This document shows positions 17,742-26,009 of a stretch of 60,229 nt of DNA, one piece after another. Source of the stretch: an uncultured Lachnospiraceae bacterium (lineage in GTDB: Bacteria; Bacillota; Clostridia; Lachnospirales; Lachnospiraceae); assembly GCA_947174015.1 (NCBI GenBank), contig CAMWHJ010000013.1, positions 1 to 60,229 on the forward strand, in the 5' to 3' direction. The notes beneath the pieces are model-generated. The model saw nothing but the letters and a program-made list of their open reading frames with translations. It was not told where the DNA came from and did not search any database. The position numbers and the translations under genes are program-made. The stretch's first letter is position 1; each line of letters begins with the position of its first letter.

Positions 17742-18511
17742 CAGAGAAGAACATTGTTTTGGAAATCAAGCACTTAAAGAAAGCTTTTTATGATAATGGT
17801 TTTGAAGAGGAAATTGTTGCAGATTTTAATCTGCAGGTGGAGAAAAATGAATTTCTCTGTATTTTAGGTCCCTCAGGCTGCGGAAAAACGACACTGTTAC
17901 GCTGCATTGCGGGCTTTGAGAAGTATCAGGGAGAAATTTTGGTTAATGGTCAGTTAAAGAAAGAACCTGGTGTGGATCGCATTATGGTATTTCAGGACTT
18001 TAATCAGTTGTTTCCGTGGAAAACCGTAGAGAAAAATATCCAGTATCCATTGAAACAGCAGGGGATTCGGGATAAGAAAGAGTTGGACAGAATTACGGCA
18101 GAATATTTAGCAAAGGTCAACTTAAATGGGATTCAGAAAAAGTATCCCCACCAGCTTTCCGGTGGTATGAAGCAGAGAGTTGCCATTGCAAAAGCTTTGG
18201 CATTGAAACCACAGATTATTCTTATGGATGAGCCATTTGCGGCACTGGACGCCATGACAAGAAATAAGCTGTTGGCAGAAGTTCTGCTTATCTCCCAAAA
18301 TGAGGACTGTACCTTTATTTTTATCACCCACAATATTCAGGAGGCAATAGTACTGGGGAGCAGAGTGATGGTGCTGGCTTCGAAAGGGGAAGTTAAAATT
18401 GATGAGAAAAATACCATAGAAAAACCGGTGACTCCGGCATCGGAAGGCTATGGAAACCTGTGGAAGAGGCTTCATGATGCTTTAGAAGATGAATCCGCCC
18501 AAGAGCAGTAA
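17738..18511 (+). CDS. ABC importer ATPase (NitT/TauT type)
   Basis: A 257-residue ATPase. Walker A GPSGCGKTT, Q-loop FQDFNQLFPW, signature LSGGMKQR, Walker B ILMDEP and H-loop FITHN are all intact. The FPW after the Q-loop is typical of the nitrate/sulfonate/taurine class. It starts within the permease stop codon, so the two are translationally coupled. It completes the importer encoded at 15930-18511. Confidence 0.9.
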   Translation: MTEKNIVLEIKHLKKAFYDNGFEEEIVADFNLQVEKNEFLCILGPSGCGKTTLLRCIAGFEKYQGEILVNGQLKKEPGVDRIMVFQDFNQLFPWKTVEKNIQYPLKQQGIRDKKELDRITAEYLAKVNLNGIQKKYPHQLSGGMKQRVAIAKALALKPQIILMDEPFAALDAMTRNKLLAEVLLISQNEDCTFIFITHNIQEAIVLGSRVMVLASKGEVKIDEKNTIEKPVTPASEGYGNLWKRLHDALEDESAQEQ

Positions 18512-18531
18512 AGAGTTTAGGAGAAGTGAAA

Positions 18532-19554
18532 GTGAAAAAATTAACAAAAATAATAACGCGAATTTTGTTGATTGTATGTGTGATTTTTCTCTATGAAAAA
18601 GGAATACAGTTTTTATATCAGAACTATAAAGACAATGTGATTTATACAAATAAAGACCGGAAAAAGGTGGAGGGAAACATAGAGACATTAGTATTGGGTA
18701 CATCCACGGCACAAAGAGGTTTTGAACCGTTGATTTTGAATGAAGAGTTGGATACGGTCAGCTTTAATCTGGCTTCCAGTCTCCAGCCCTTAGAAGGAAC
18801 CTATGCACTGCTGGTGGATGCAAATAAAACAAATCCTATCAAACGTGTATTTTTGGGAGTTACCCCTTCTGTCATGGGAAGAGAAAAGATGAATACAGTG
18901 GCAAAATCACTGGTGTATGACAGATTGTTCAGCAAAAGAAGCAAATTTGCCTATCTGACTTATGGCTGTGAGTTAGAGGAAGTACCATATATCACACTGT
19001 ATTCGGTGAGAGTAGAAGATTATCTGGATTTTTCTCTGGCTAAGAAAAATGTATCTATGAAGCTTACTGAGGAATTTCGGGCAGGAGAGACACATAAGCG
19101 GATTTATAAAGGGAATGGAAGAATTACCCTGAACAAATCTTTTCAACCAAAAGCAGAACTAAAACAGCCAAAGAAGAAGTTTGAAATTAATCAGGAGCAG
19201 GAGCTTTATTTGGAAAAAATCATTCATTATTGTAAGGAATGCCAGATAGAACTTATCTTAACTTTTGTTCCTCAGACGAAAACGGAGCTGTATAGTTATC
19301 AAAATGTGGCTGAGATAAAAAAATACTTTCAAGAATTGTCTCAGGCACAGCAGGTGCAGTATTGGGATTTTAATTATTATGAGAGTTTAAAAAAGCTTTT
19401 TCCGGATGCTTTCTTCGAGGATGAAAAGCATTTGAACAAAGAGGGCGGTGATATATTTACAAAGGAATTTTCTATTATTTATAAGAATTATCATGCAGGA
19501 GAAAATGTAGATGAATTATTTTTGGAAACATGCCCATATTTTGATGAAGAATAG
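18532..19554 (+). CDS. Membrane-anchored SGNH/DltD-like protein, paralogue 1
   Basis: A 340-residue protein with one N-terminal transmembrane helix (about 6-23) and an extracellular domain. Its GTST motif (Ser near 58) and the late EDEKHLNKEG (Asp about 297, His about 300) fit an SGNH-type hydrolase/transferase such as DltD or AlgJ/X relatives. It is clearly related to the protein encoded at 25996, sharing YExG, VIYTN, ETLxxGTST, FLGVxP and DFNYY segments. The GTG at 18532 lies 8 nt after AGGAG; the GTG at 18526 is too close. It lies 20 nt after the ABC ATPase and before the response regulator. Probable role: handling acyl or aminoacyl groups on a surface polymer. Confidence 0.7.
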   Translation: MKKLTKIITRILLIVCVIFLYEKGIQFLYQNYKDNVIYTNKDRKKVEGNIETLVLGTSTAQRGFEPLILNEELDTVSFNLASSLQPLEGTYALLVDANKTNPIKRVFLGVTPSVMGREKMNTVAKSLVYDRLFSKRSKFAYLTYGCELEEVPYITLYSVRVEDYLDFSLAKKNVSMKLTEEFRAGETHKRIYKGNGRITLNKSFQPKAELKQPKKKFEINQEQELYLEKIIHYCKECQIELILTFVPQTKTELYSYQNVAEIKKYFQELSQAQQVQYWDFNYYESLKKLFPDAFFEDEKHLNKEGGDIFTKEFSIIYKNYHAGENVDELFLETCPYFDEE

Positions 19555-19563
19555 GAGAGGAAT

Positions 19564-20241
19564 ATGAGTGGCTATACAGTGTTGATTGTGGAGGATGAAA
19601 AGAAATTATTGTATACCTTAACTGATTTTCTTACCATGAATGGATATAGGATTATAGCAGCAGAGGATGGTGAAATGGCCATAGAGCAGACCAATGCCCA
19701 TATGCATGAGTTGGACATGATATTGCTGGATATTATGCTGCCAAAAAAGAATGGTTATGAGGTGTTGAAGGAAATCCGTAAGCGTTCTGCCATTCCGGTC
19801 ATTATGCTCACTGCCAAATCTGCTGAGGAGGATCAGTTAGATTCTTTTGGTTATGGAGCAGACGATTATATTACCAAACCATATACCCTTGCTATTTTAA
19901 AAGCTCACATGGAGGCAATACTAAAGCGGGCAGGAAAGATGACAGAAACCTTGGAGTGTGGTGATATTCGTTTGGAACGAGCCACTCAGCGAGTGATGTA
20001 TCGAAATGAGAATGTGGAATGTACACCAAAAGAGTTTGAACTTTTGCAATATTTTATGGAAAATGAGGGTATTGTATTAAGCAGAGACAACATTTTAAAC
20101 TCTGTCTGGGGTTACTATTATGCTGGTGATATTCGGACAGTTGATACACTGGTAAAACAGCTTCGAAAAAAACTGAAAGACAGTAATTACATCCGCTCTG
20201 TCTATGGGGTAGGCTATGTATTTGGGGGTGAAAACGGATGA
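19564..20241 (+). CDS. OmpR/PhoB-family response regulator
   Basis: A 225-residue regulator. Receiver 1-120 with acidic pair EDE near residue 10, phosphoacceptor D56 (LLDIMLPKKNG), switch Thr in IMLTAKS and conserved Lys in YITKPY. A winged-helix DNA-binding domain (about 128-223) ends RSVYGVGYVF. Its stop overlaps the start of the kinase gene (ATGA). It sits between the importer/SGNH genes and the Dlt-like genes, so it probably controls them in response to the partner kinase. Confidence 0.92.
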   Translation: MSGYTVLIVEDEKKLLYTLTDFLTMNGYRIIAAEDGEMAIEQTNAHMHELDMILLDIMLPKKNGYEVLKEIRKRSAIPVIMLTAKSAEEDQLDSFGYGADDYITKPYTLAILKAHMEAILKRAGKMTETLECGDIRLERATQRVMYRNENVECTPKEFELLQYFMENEGIVLSRDNILNSVWGYYYAGDIRTVDTLVKQLRKKLKDSNYIRSVYGVGYVFGGENG

Positions 20242-21677
20242 GGAAGATGAGGTTTCAACTGGTACTGATACAATGTTTGTTTTTAATATTTGTATTGGGT
20301 GGTAGCATTTTGGTGGTGAATAATGCAGGACCTTACTTCTATCGGAATTATCGAATATCTATTGCCAAGGAGGCTTTTGAAAACTTAAAAGATGTGGATT
20401 TGAGCAAATGGGATGCGGAGGAAACAGACATTGAAAGTTATGAAAATATGAATTTTACCTTTACCATTGCAGATGAGTCCATGAAAAAAATTTATCAGAG
20501 CATCAATACCGGAAACAGGGCAGTATATCGTGATATTGAAAGAAGAAGATTAGATTTTGATAGCACACCGGTGATTGTGCGTAAAAGAAATCAGGACAGA
20601 GAAAGTATCCGCTTGCAGGGAATTATTGAGCAGGATGGAATACAGTATTATGTGGCAATTAAAGATAAGATAAGAGATGTGGGAATTTTTTTTCGTTTTG
20701 CATTGAGAGTGCTTTGGTGTATTTTTTTTCTTACCTTACCTTTGGGTGTGGTAGTTATGTATTTAGTGGCCAAAAGTTTATCCAAACCCATCCAACAGTT
20801 GGAGACAGTGGTGAAAAATGTTGCAGAGCACGATTTCACCAGAAAAGCAGAGACGGGGAACGGATTTGATGAATTGAATGATCTGGCTGTCAGTATAAAC
20901 CGTATGTCGGAACAGGTACAGGCATATGTTGCCAATGTGGAAGAGGATAAGGACAAACTTATGCTGCAAAAGCTGGAACAGGAGCGGATGAATCGTGCGA
21001 GAAAAAGCTTTATATCCAATGTGTCGCATGAACTGAAAACACCACTTGCGGTAATTTCCAGTCAGGTGGAGATGCTTCAGTATCTGAAAGATGAAGAACG
21101 CCGGGAATTTTATTATACTTCCATTGAAGAAGAGGTGGCAAAAATGTCCGAGATGGTGGGAAATCTGCTGGATATGACAGTGATGGAACACAATATGGGC
21201 AAGGTGGAAAAGAAGGAGTTTTCTTTAAGTGAGATGGTAGCCTATATTCTTTTAAAATATGACTCATTATTTAAACGAAAGAGCATTCAAGTGGAAACCA
21301 GTCTTCTGGAAAACTGCCATATCTATGGTGACAGAGAGTATATTGAGCAGGCAGTGAATAACTTTGTAATGAATGCTCTGCAGCATACGGATAAGGGAAA
21401 CAAAATCCGATTGGTCACTGAGGAAATAGATGATAATATCCAAGTGCGGATTTTCAATCAGGGAATGCCTATTGCAGATAAGGATATGGAGAAAATTTGG
21501 AAAAGTTTCTATGTGCCGGAACAGGAGAAAGGCAAAGAAGAGGATAATGGTCTGGGGCACACAGGGCTGGGGTTATACATAGTCAAGACCGTTATGGAAA
21601 TGCATGGCGGAAAATATGGGGTAAGGAATGTGGAGGACGGTGTGGAATTCTGGATGTCCATTCCAAAGGGCTTATGA
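20238..21677 (+). CDS. Sensor histidine kinase
   Basis: A 479-residue kinase. Transmembrane helix about 7-28, an extracytoplasmic sensor of about 125 residues, a second helix about 152-177, HAMP about 177-228, dimerisation domain with the H-box SHELKTP (H264), N-box EQAVNNFVMNALQH, and G-box GLGHTGLGLYIVK. It is coupled to the upstream response regulator. The short sensor domain has no fold I can name; given the neighbours it may read cell-envelope stress or cationic peptides, as kinases near dlt operons do. That is inference. Confidence 0.92.
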   Translation: MRKMRFQLVLIQCLFLIFVLGGSILVVNNAGPYFYRNYRISIAKEAFENLKDVDLSKWDAEETDIESYENMNFTFTIADESMKKIYQSINTGNRAVYRDIERRRLDFDSTPVIVRKRNQDRESIRLQGIIEQDGIQYYVAIKDKIRDVGIFFRFALRVLWCIFFLTLPLGVVVMYLVAKSLSKPIQQLETVVKNVAEHDFTRKAETGNGFDELNDLAVSINRMSEQVQAYVANVEEDKDKLMLQKLEQERMNRARKSFISNVSHELKTPLAVISSQVEMLQYLKDEERREFYYTSIEEEVAKMSEMVGNLLDMTVMEHNMGKVEKKEFSLSEMVAYILLKYDSLFKRKSIQVETSLLENCHIYGDREYIEQAVNNFVMNALQHTDKGNKIRLVTEEIDDNIQVRIFNQGMPIADKDMEKIWKSFYVPEQEKGKEEDNGLGHTGLGLYIVKTVMEMHGGKYGVRNVEDGVEFWMSIPKGL

Positions 21678-21726
21678 TGGAAGAAAACCGTCAAAACTTT
21701 CGAAGTGAGTTACAAGGAAAAAGTAC

Positions 21727-21755
21727 TTGTGTTTCCCATAAGACTATGATAAAAT
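21727..21755 (+). promoter_or_regulatory. Promoter of the Dlt-like operon
   Basis: TTGTGT (21727-21732), a 17-bp spacer and TAAAAT (21750-21755), 49 bp before the DltA-like start. It separates the transferase genes into a second transcription unit right after the kinase gene. Confidence 0.65.
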
Positions 21756-21804
21756 GGCAAATAGTGTAAAATAATGAATAAAATTGAAGGATTGGGTGAA
21801 AACC

Positions 21805-23334
21805 ATGGTATGTAATGTACTTGAATATTTAGAGCAGGCAGGGGAGAAATACCCAGATAAATGTGCTTTTGCAGATACAACGAAGAGAATGTCTTATACA
21901 GAGGTAGTGGACACTGCCAGAAGAATCGGCAGCGGAATTCTAAAGCGGGGCATCCAAGGCAGACCGGTGGTGGTGATTGCAGATCGGGATTTGGAAAGTC
22001 TTATGAGTTTTTTTGGCATTGTATATGCAGGGTCTTTCTATGTGCCGGTGGACAAGGCACTGCCTGTGGAACGGATGAAAACCATCATTCAAGTGATGGA
22101 TCCGGGTTTAATCTTATATCAGGGCAAGGACAGTAAGGTGGCAGAGCAGTTAGGCGAGACGGACAAAATTCTTACCATAGAAGAACTTTTGGAAAGTGAC
22201 ATTGATCATGAAGCACTGGAGCAGGTGCGTGCAGAACATTTAAGCACTTTGCCGTTGTATATTATGTTTACTTCAGGTTCCACAGGTGTGCCAAAGGGTG
22301 TTGTGGTTTCCCATGGTTCCGTAGTGGATCTGGTGGAACAGTTTACCAGGAGTTTTTGTTTTGACGAAAATGAGATTTTTGCCAATCAGGCACCCTTTGA
22401 TTTTGATGTATCTGTAAAAGATATTTATTTGACTATTAAAAATGCGGGTACTATGTATATCATTCCTAAGAGCATGTTCATTATGCCAAAGAAATTAATG
22501 CAGTATCTGGAGGAAAATAAGGTTACAACCATTATTTGGGCTGCTTCTGCACTGGGAGTGGTGGCAACTTTCAAAGGCTTGGATAAGATAAAACCTTTGA
22601 CCTTGAAAAATATTATGTTTTCCGGTGAGGTTCTGCCGATGAAGGTCCTGCATTACTGGCAGGCAAATTTATCGCAGGCTGCCTATGTAAATCTGTATGG
22701 TCCCACAGAGATTACCTGTAATTGTACTTATTATAAGGTAGACAGAGAATTTGCCATAGATGAAGTGCTGCCCATCGGCAATGCCTTTTTCAACACGGAG
22801 ATTTTACTGTTGGATGAGAACAATCAAAAGGCTGCACCGGGGCAGGTGGGAGAAATCTGTGTCCGGGGCGAATCTTTGGCATTGGGCTATTACAATAACC
22901 GAGAGGCAACCGAGAAAGCATTTTGCCAAAATCCATTGCACGATTTTTACCGGGATATGATTTACCGCACAGGAGATATGGGCTTTTACAATGAAAAGGG
23001 CGAATTGGTTTTTGCTTCCCGTAAAGATCACCAGATTAAGCATATGGGACACAGAATTGAGCTGGCAGAAATTGAAATTCAGGTAAATATTCTGGAATTT
23101 ATTAAAAAATGCTGCTGTGTTTATGATGATAAGCGGGAGAAAATTGTATTGTTCTATGAAAGTGATGGAGAACACGAAGTGGAAATTATTGAGGAACTTC
23201 AGAAAAAGCTTCCAAAATATATGTGCCCGAATCGAATGATATACATGGAAAAGATTCCTATGAACAGTCATGAAAAAATGGACAGAGTTAAGCTGAAAAA
23301 GATGCTGGGAGAGGAAGCGTATGCAGAAAAGTAA
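21805..23334 (+). CDS. DltA-like amino acid adenylation enzyme
   Basis: A 509-residue adenylation enzyme that should load an amino acid onto the small carrier protein encoded at 24189. Motifs (numbered from the ATG): A3 TSGSTGVPKGV (156-166), A4 with the amine-binding Asp (FDFDVSVKD, D201), A5 NLYGPTE (296-302), A7 YRTGD (387-391), A10 Lys at 491. Length and the FDFDVS / YGPTE style match DltA, the D-alanine ligase of teichoic acid modification. A Ser (S273, in MFSGE) stands where, as I recall, D-alanine-specific DltA has Cys, so specificity may differ. The upstream ribosome site is weak (GGGTG). The formyltransferase gene overlaps the end by 14 nt. Confidence 0.75.
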   Translation: MVCNVLEYLEQAGEKYPDKCAFADTTKRMSYTEVVDTARRIGSGILKRGIQGRPVVVIADRDLESLMSFFGIVYAGSFYVPVDKALPVERMKTIIQVMDPGLILYQGKDSKVAEQLGETDKILTIEELLESDIDHEALEQVRAEHLSTLPLYIMFTSGSTGVPKGVVVSHGSVVDLVEQFTRSFCFDENEIFANQAPFDFDVSVKDIYLTIKNAGTMYIIPKSMFIMPKKLMQYLEENKVTTIIWAASALGVVATFKGLDKIKPLTLKNIMFSGEVLPMKVLHYWQANLSQAAYVNLYGPTEITCNCTYYKVDREFAIDEVLPIGNAFFNTEILLLDENNQKAAPGQVGEICVRGESLALGYYNNREATEKAFCQNPLHDFYRDMIYRTGDMGFYNEKGELVFASRKDHQIKHMGHRIELAEIEIQVNILEFIKKCCCVYDDKREKIVLFYESDGEHEVEIIEELQKKLPKYMCPNRMIYMEKIPMNSHEKMDRVKLKKMLGEEAYAEK

Positions 23335-24187
23335 GATAGAGAAGGTCTATGTGTTAGGTTCTGGCACATTAGCCTATGAGTGCAGCCTTTATGCCAAGGA
23401 GCAGGGAGCAGATGTGCTGTTGTTGGAAATGGCTGTCAAACAGTCTGTGGGTTTGGAGAAAAAGGCTGAAAAGGCAGGGATTCCCTATGAGCATTTGGAA
23501 CGTTCGGTGGTATATGACAGACTATGTGCAGAGGAGAAAGAGATTCTCTTAGTGTCTGCCATCAATGAGTTTATCATTCCCAAAAGGGTGTTAGACAAGC
23601 CTAACATCACGGCGGTGAATCTGCATCAGGCATTGCTGCCAAGGCATCCGGGCAGAAATGCAGAGAGCTGGGCGATTTTTGAGCAGGAGGAGAAGAGTGG
23701 CATCACATGGCATTTCATGCGTGCGGAAGTGGACAAGGGAGATATCATCTTACAGAAAGAAATTGTGATTGATGATGAGATGACGGCCTACAAGCTTTTT
23801 CAGCAACAGATTGCACTGGCAAAGGAGGGCTTTTGTGAGATTTTTCAACCACTGATGGAGGGAACTGCAAAAGGAACACCGCAGCCGGTGATTACGGACA
23901 GAGTATTTCATAAGAGCACCCAGATTCCAAACGAGGGATACTTGGATTTGTCTTGGGATGGCAGAAAGATAAGTGCTTTTTTAAGAGCCATGGATTATTC
24001 CGTGTTAAAGGTATTGGGCAGTCCAAAATTAATTTTGGATGGTAAGACCTACCAGTGGGCAAAATATCAGATATGCTCCGGAAATACTACGGAAAAGCCT
24101 GTGGAGTTTCAGGGCAACGAAATCCATATCTATAAGAATGGATTTGAGATTATACTAAAAAAATACAAATTACAGGAGGAAATGTAA
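23321..24187 (+). CDS. Formyltransferase (N10-formyl-THF dependent family)
   Basis: A 288-residue protein with the methionyl-tRNA / GAR formyltransferase fold. The catalytic Asn-x-His and the later Asp are kept as N100, H102 and D138; the spacing equals the N106/H108/D144 triad known for GAR transformylase. SLLP-type loop: HQALLPRHPGRNAESWAI. It is not fmt itself: it lies inside a Dlt-like operon, overlaps the adenylation gene and precedes the carrier gene by 1 nt. It probably formylates the amino group of the activated amino acid, or another intermediate. The acceptor is unknown. Confidence 0.78.
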   Translation: MQKSKIEKVYVLGSGTLAYECSLYAKEQGADVLLLEMAVKQSVGLEKKAEKAGIPYEHLERSVVYDRLCAEEKEILLVSAINEFIIPKRVLDKPNITAVNLHQALLPRHPGRNAESWAIFEQEEKSGITWHFMRAEVDKGDIILQKEIVIDDEMTAYKLFQQQIALAKEGFCEIFQPLMEGTAKGTPQPVITDRVFHKSTQIPNEGYLDLSWDGRKISAFLRAMDYSVLKVLGSPKLILDGKTYQWAKYQICSGNTTEKPVEFQGNEIHIYKNGFEIILKKYKLQEEM

Positions 24188-24188
24188 C

Positions 24189-24419
24189 ATGGAAGAATTA
24201 ATGAAGATTTTAAAAGAATTAAGACCAGAGGTAGATTTTGAAAAAGAGGATAAGCTCATTGACAATGGTGTGTTGGATTCCTTTGACTTAGTGGCTTTGG
24301 TGGGAGAAATAAACGAGGTATTCGGTGTTGAAGTAGAATTTGAAGATATGGAGCCGGAAAACTTCAACTCTGCAAAGAGTATGTATGCTATGATTGAAAG
24401 ACTGGAGAATGAGGTGTAG
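24189..24419 (+). CDS. Dedicated acyl/aminoacyl carrier protein (DltC-like)
   Basis: A 76-residue acidic four-helix carrier. The phosphopantetheine attachment site is S31 in VLDSFDLVAL. It differs from the fatty-acid ACP at 28339 and sits between the formyltransferase and the MBOAT gene, so it is the expected donor for membrane transfer. AGGAGG lies upstream, and the gene starts 1 nt after the formyltransferase stop. Confidence 0.88.
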   Translation: MEELMKILKELRPEVDFEKEDKLIDNGVLDSFDLVALVGEINEVFGVEVEFEDMEPENFNSAKSMYAMIERLENEV

Positions 24420-24422
24420 TAG

Positions 24423-26009
24423 ATGACTATCAACTCATTAGGCTTTTTACTGTTTTATACGGCACTGGTCATTATTTACTTTCTGCCGTTTATGAAGCGT
24501 TTCCAGTGGATGCTTTTATTGATTGCCAGTGTAAGCTTTTATTATCTGGCAGGAAGCAATAATTTTATCTATATTATTGCTGCAACCATTGCCACTTATA
24601 TTGGGGCGAATCTCTTGGAAAAGAAGACACAAAAGCAGACAGAATATTTGGCTGAGAATAAGGCGAATATGACTCGACCGGAGATCAAGACATATAAAGA
24701 ATCCATCAAAAAGGAAAAACACAACATTTTAGTCTGGAGTATTGTGGTAATTCTTGGGATCTTGATTGTGGTAAAATATGGAAGATTTATTGCGGGAAAT
24801 CTGGATCGAATTCTTCCCATGGCAAACCTTTCTGATTTAACTTTTTTCCGTTTGGCTGCACCTTTAGGTATTTCGTATTACACTTTGATGAGTATCGGAT
24901 ATTTGATGGATGTTTCCAAGGGGAAATGCCAGTGTGAGAAAAATATCTTAAAGACGGGCTTGTTTTTGCTGTATTTTCCCCAGATTACCCAGGGACCCAT
25001 CGGCAGATTTACAGATATGGCAGGAAATTTGTTTGGGCAGCATGAATTTTCCTATGAGAGATTTTCCTATGGCTGTCAGAGAATTTTGTGGGGCTTTTTT
25101 AAAAAAATGGTGATTGCAGACAGGATGAAGCCTATGGTGGATGCCATTTTTGACAATTACCAGAATTACAGCGGCTTCAGTATTTTCTTAGGCTGTATGT
25201 ATTTTGCCATTCAGTTATATGCAGATTTTTCTGGTTATACAGATATTGTATCCGGTTTTTCCGGAATTCTTGGTATTGAGCTCATGGAGAACTTTAGGAG
25301 ACCATTCTTTTCCACCTCTTTGGCAGAGTATTGGAGAAGATGGCATATCAGCCTGAGTACATGGTTTCGGGATTATCTGTTCTATCCCTTGTCTCTGTCT
25401 TCACCGGCGGTGAAATTGGGACGTGTGGGCAAAAAGATTTTGTCTCCCCGTGTGGCAAAACTGGTACCGTCACTTTATGCCATGTTCATTGTATGGTTTG
25501 CCACCGGTCTGTGGCATGATGCCAGTTGGAGATATATTCTCTGGGGTGTGTGCAACGGAGTGATTATGATTTCTTCCATGTGCCTGGAGCCACAGTTTAA
25601 CTGGATTAAGGGAAAACTGCACATTGCCAATGACAATAAGATCTGGAGAGTGTTCCAGATGGTGAGAACCTTTTTGATTATTTCTATGCTGAAGGTGTTT
25701 CCCATGGCAGTTTCCACCAAGGGCAGTTTTGCATTGATTGGCAAAATTTTTGCGGATTTTCATATAGAATTTACCAAGGCAGCCTGTTTTCCAGAATTGG
25801 GCAACAATGACTTTGTGGCAATTATCATTGGTTTAGTAATTTTCTTTTATGTAAGTGTGCGTCAGGAGCAGGGACCAATGCATGAGAGAATCAATAAACA
25901 TTCTTTTCCGGTACGCTGGGTTATGTATCTTGCCCTGTTGCTTATGCTTGTAACCTTTGGTGTTTTCGGAACTGAGATGACTGGAGGATTTGAGTATGCG
26001 CAGTATTAG
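24423..26009 (+). CDS. MBOAT-family membrane acyltransferase (DltB-like)
   Basis: A 528-residue polytopic membrane protein with 10 or more hydrophobic segments. The MBOAT signatures are present: WRRWHISLSTWFRDYLFYPL (H308) and the active-site His in GLWHDASWRYILWG (H365). Such proteins pass acyl or aminoacyl groups from a carrier thioester across the membrane to a polymer (DltB, AlgI, PatA). It follows the carrier gene by 3 nt and overlaps the last SGNH gene by 14 nt. An AlgI-like O-acetylase is a less likely alternative, because a carrier protein and adenylation enzyme are encoded beside it. Confidence 0.85.
   Translation: MTINSLGFLLFYTALVIIYFLPFMKRFQWMLLLIASVSFYYLAGSNNFIYIIAATIATYIGANLLEKKTQKQTEYLAENKANMTRPEIKTYKESIKKEKHNILVWSIVVILGILIVVKYGRFIAGNLDRILPMANLSDLTFFRLAAPLGISYYTLMSIGYLMDVSKGKCQCEKNILKTGLFLLYFPQITQGPIGRFTDMAGNLFGQHEFSYERFSYGCQRILWGFFKKMVIADRMKPMVDAIFDNYQNYSGFSIFLGCMYFAIQLYADFSGYTDIVSGFSGILGIELMENFRRPFFSTSLAEYWRRWHISLSTWFRDYLFYPLSLSSPAVKLGRVGKKILSPRVAKLVPSLYAMFIVWFATGLWHDASWRYILWGVCNGVIMISSMCLEPQFNWIKGKLHIANDNKIWRVFQMVRTFLIISMLKVFPMAVSTKGSFALIGKIFADFHIEFTKAACFPELGNNDFVAIIIGLVIFFYVSVRQEQGPMHERINKHSFPVRWVMYLALLLMLVTFGVFGTEMTGGFEYAQY

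Noticed and set aside
21678..21804. Search for a small DltX-like ORF before the DltA-like gene
   Set aside because: No reading frame of about 50 codons with a ribosome site exists in the gap.
24423..26009. MBOAT gene considered as AlgI-type alginate O-acetylase
   Set aside because: An adenylation enzyme and a dedicated carrier protein are encoded just upstream, which fits a DltB-like role better.
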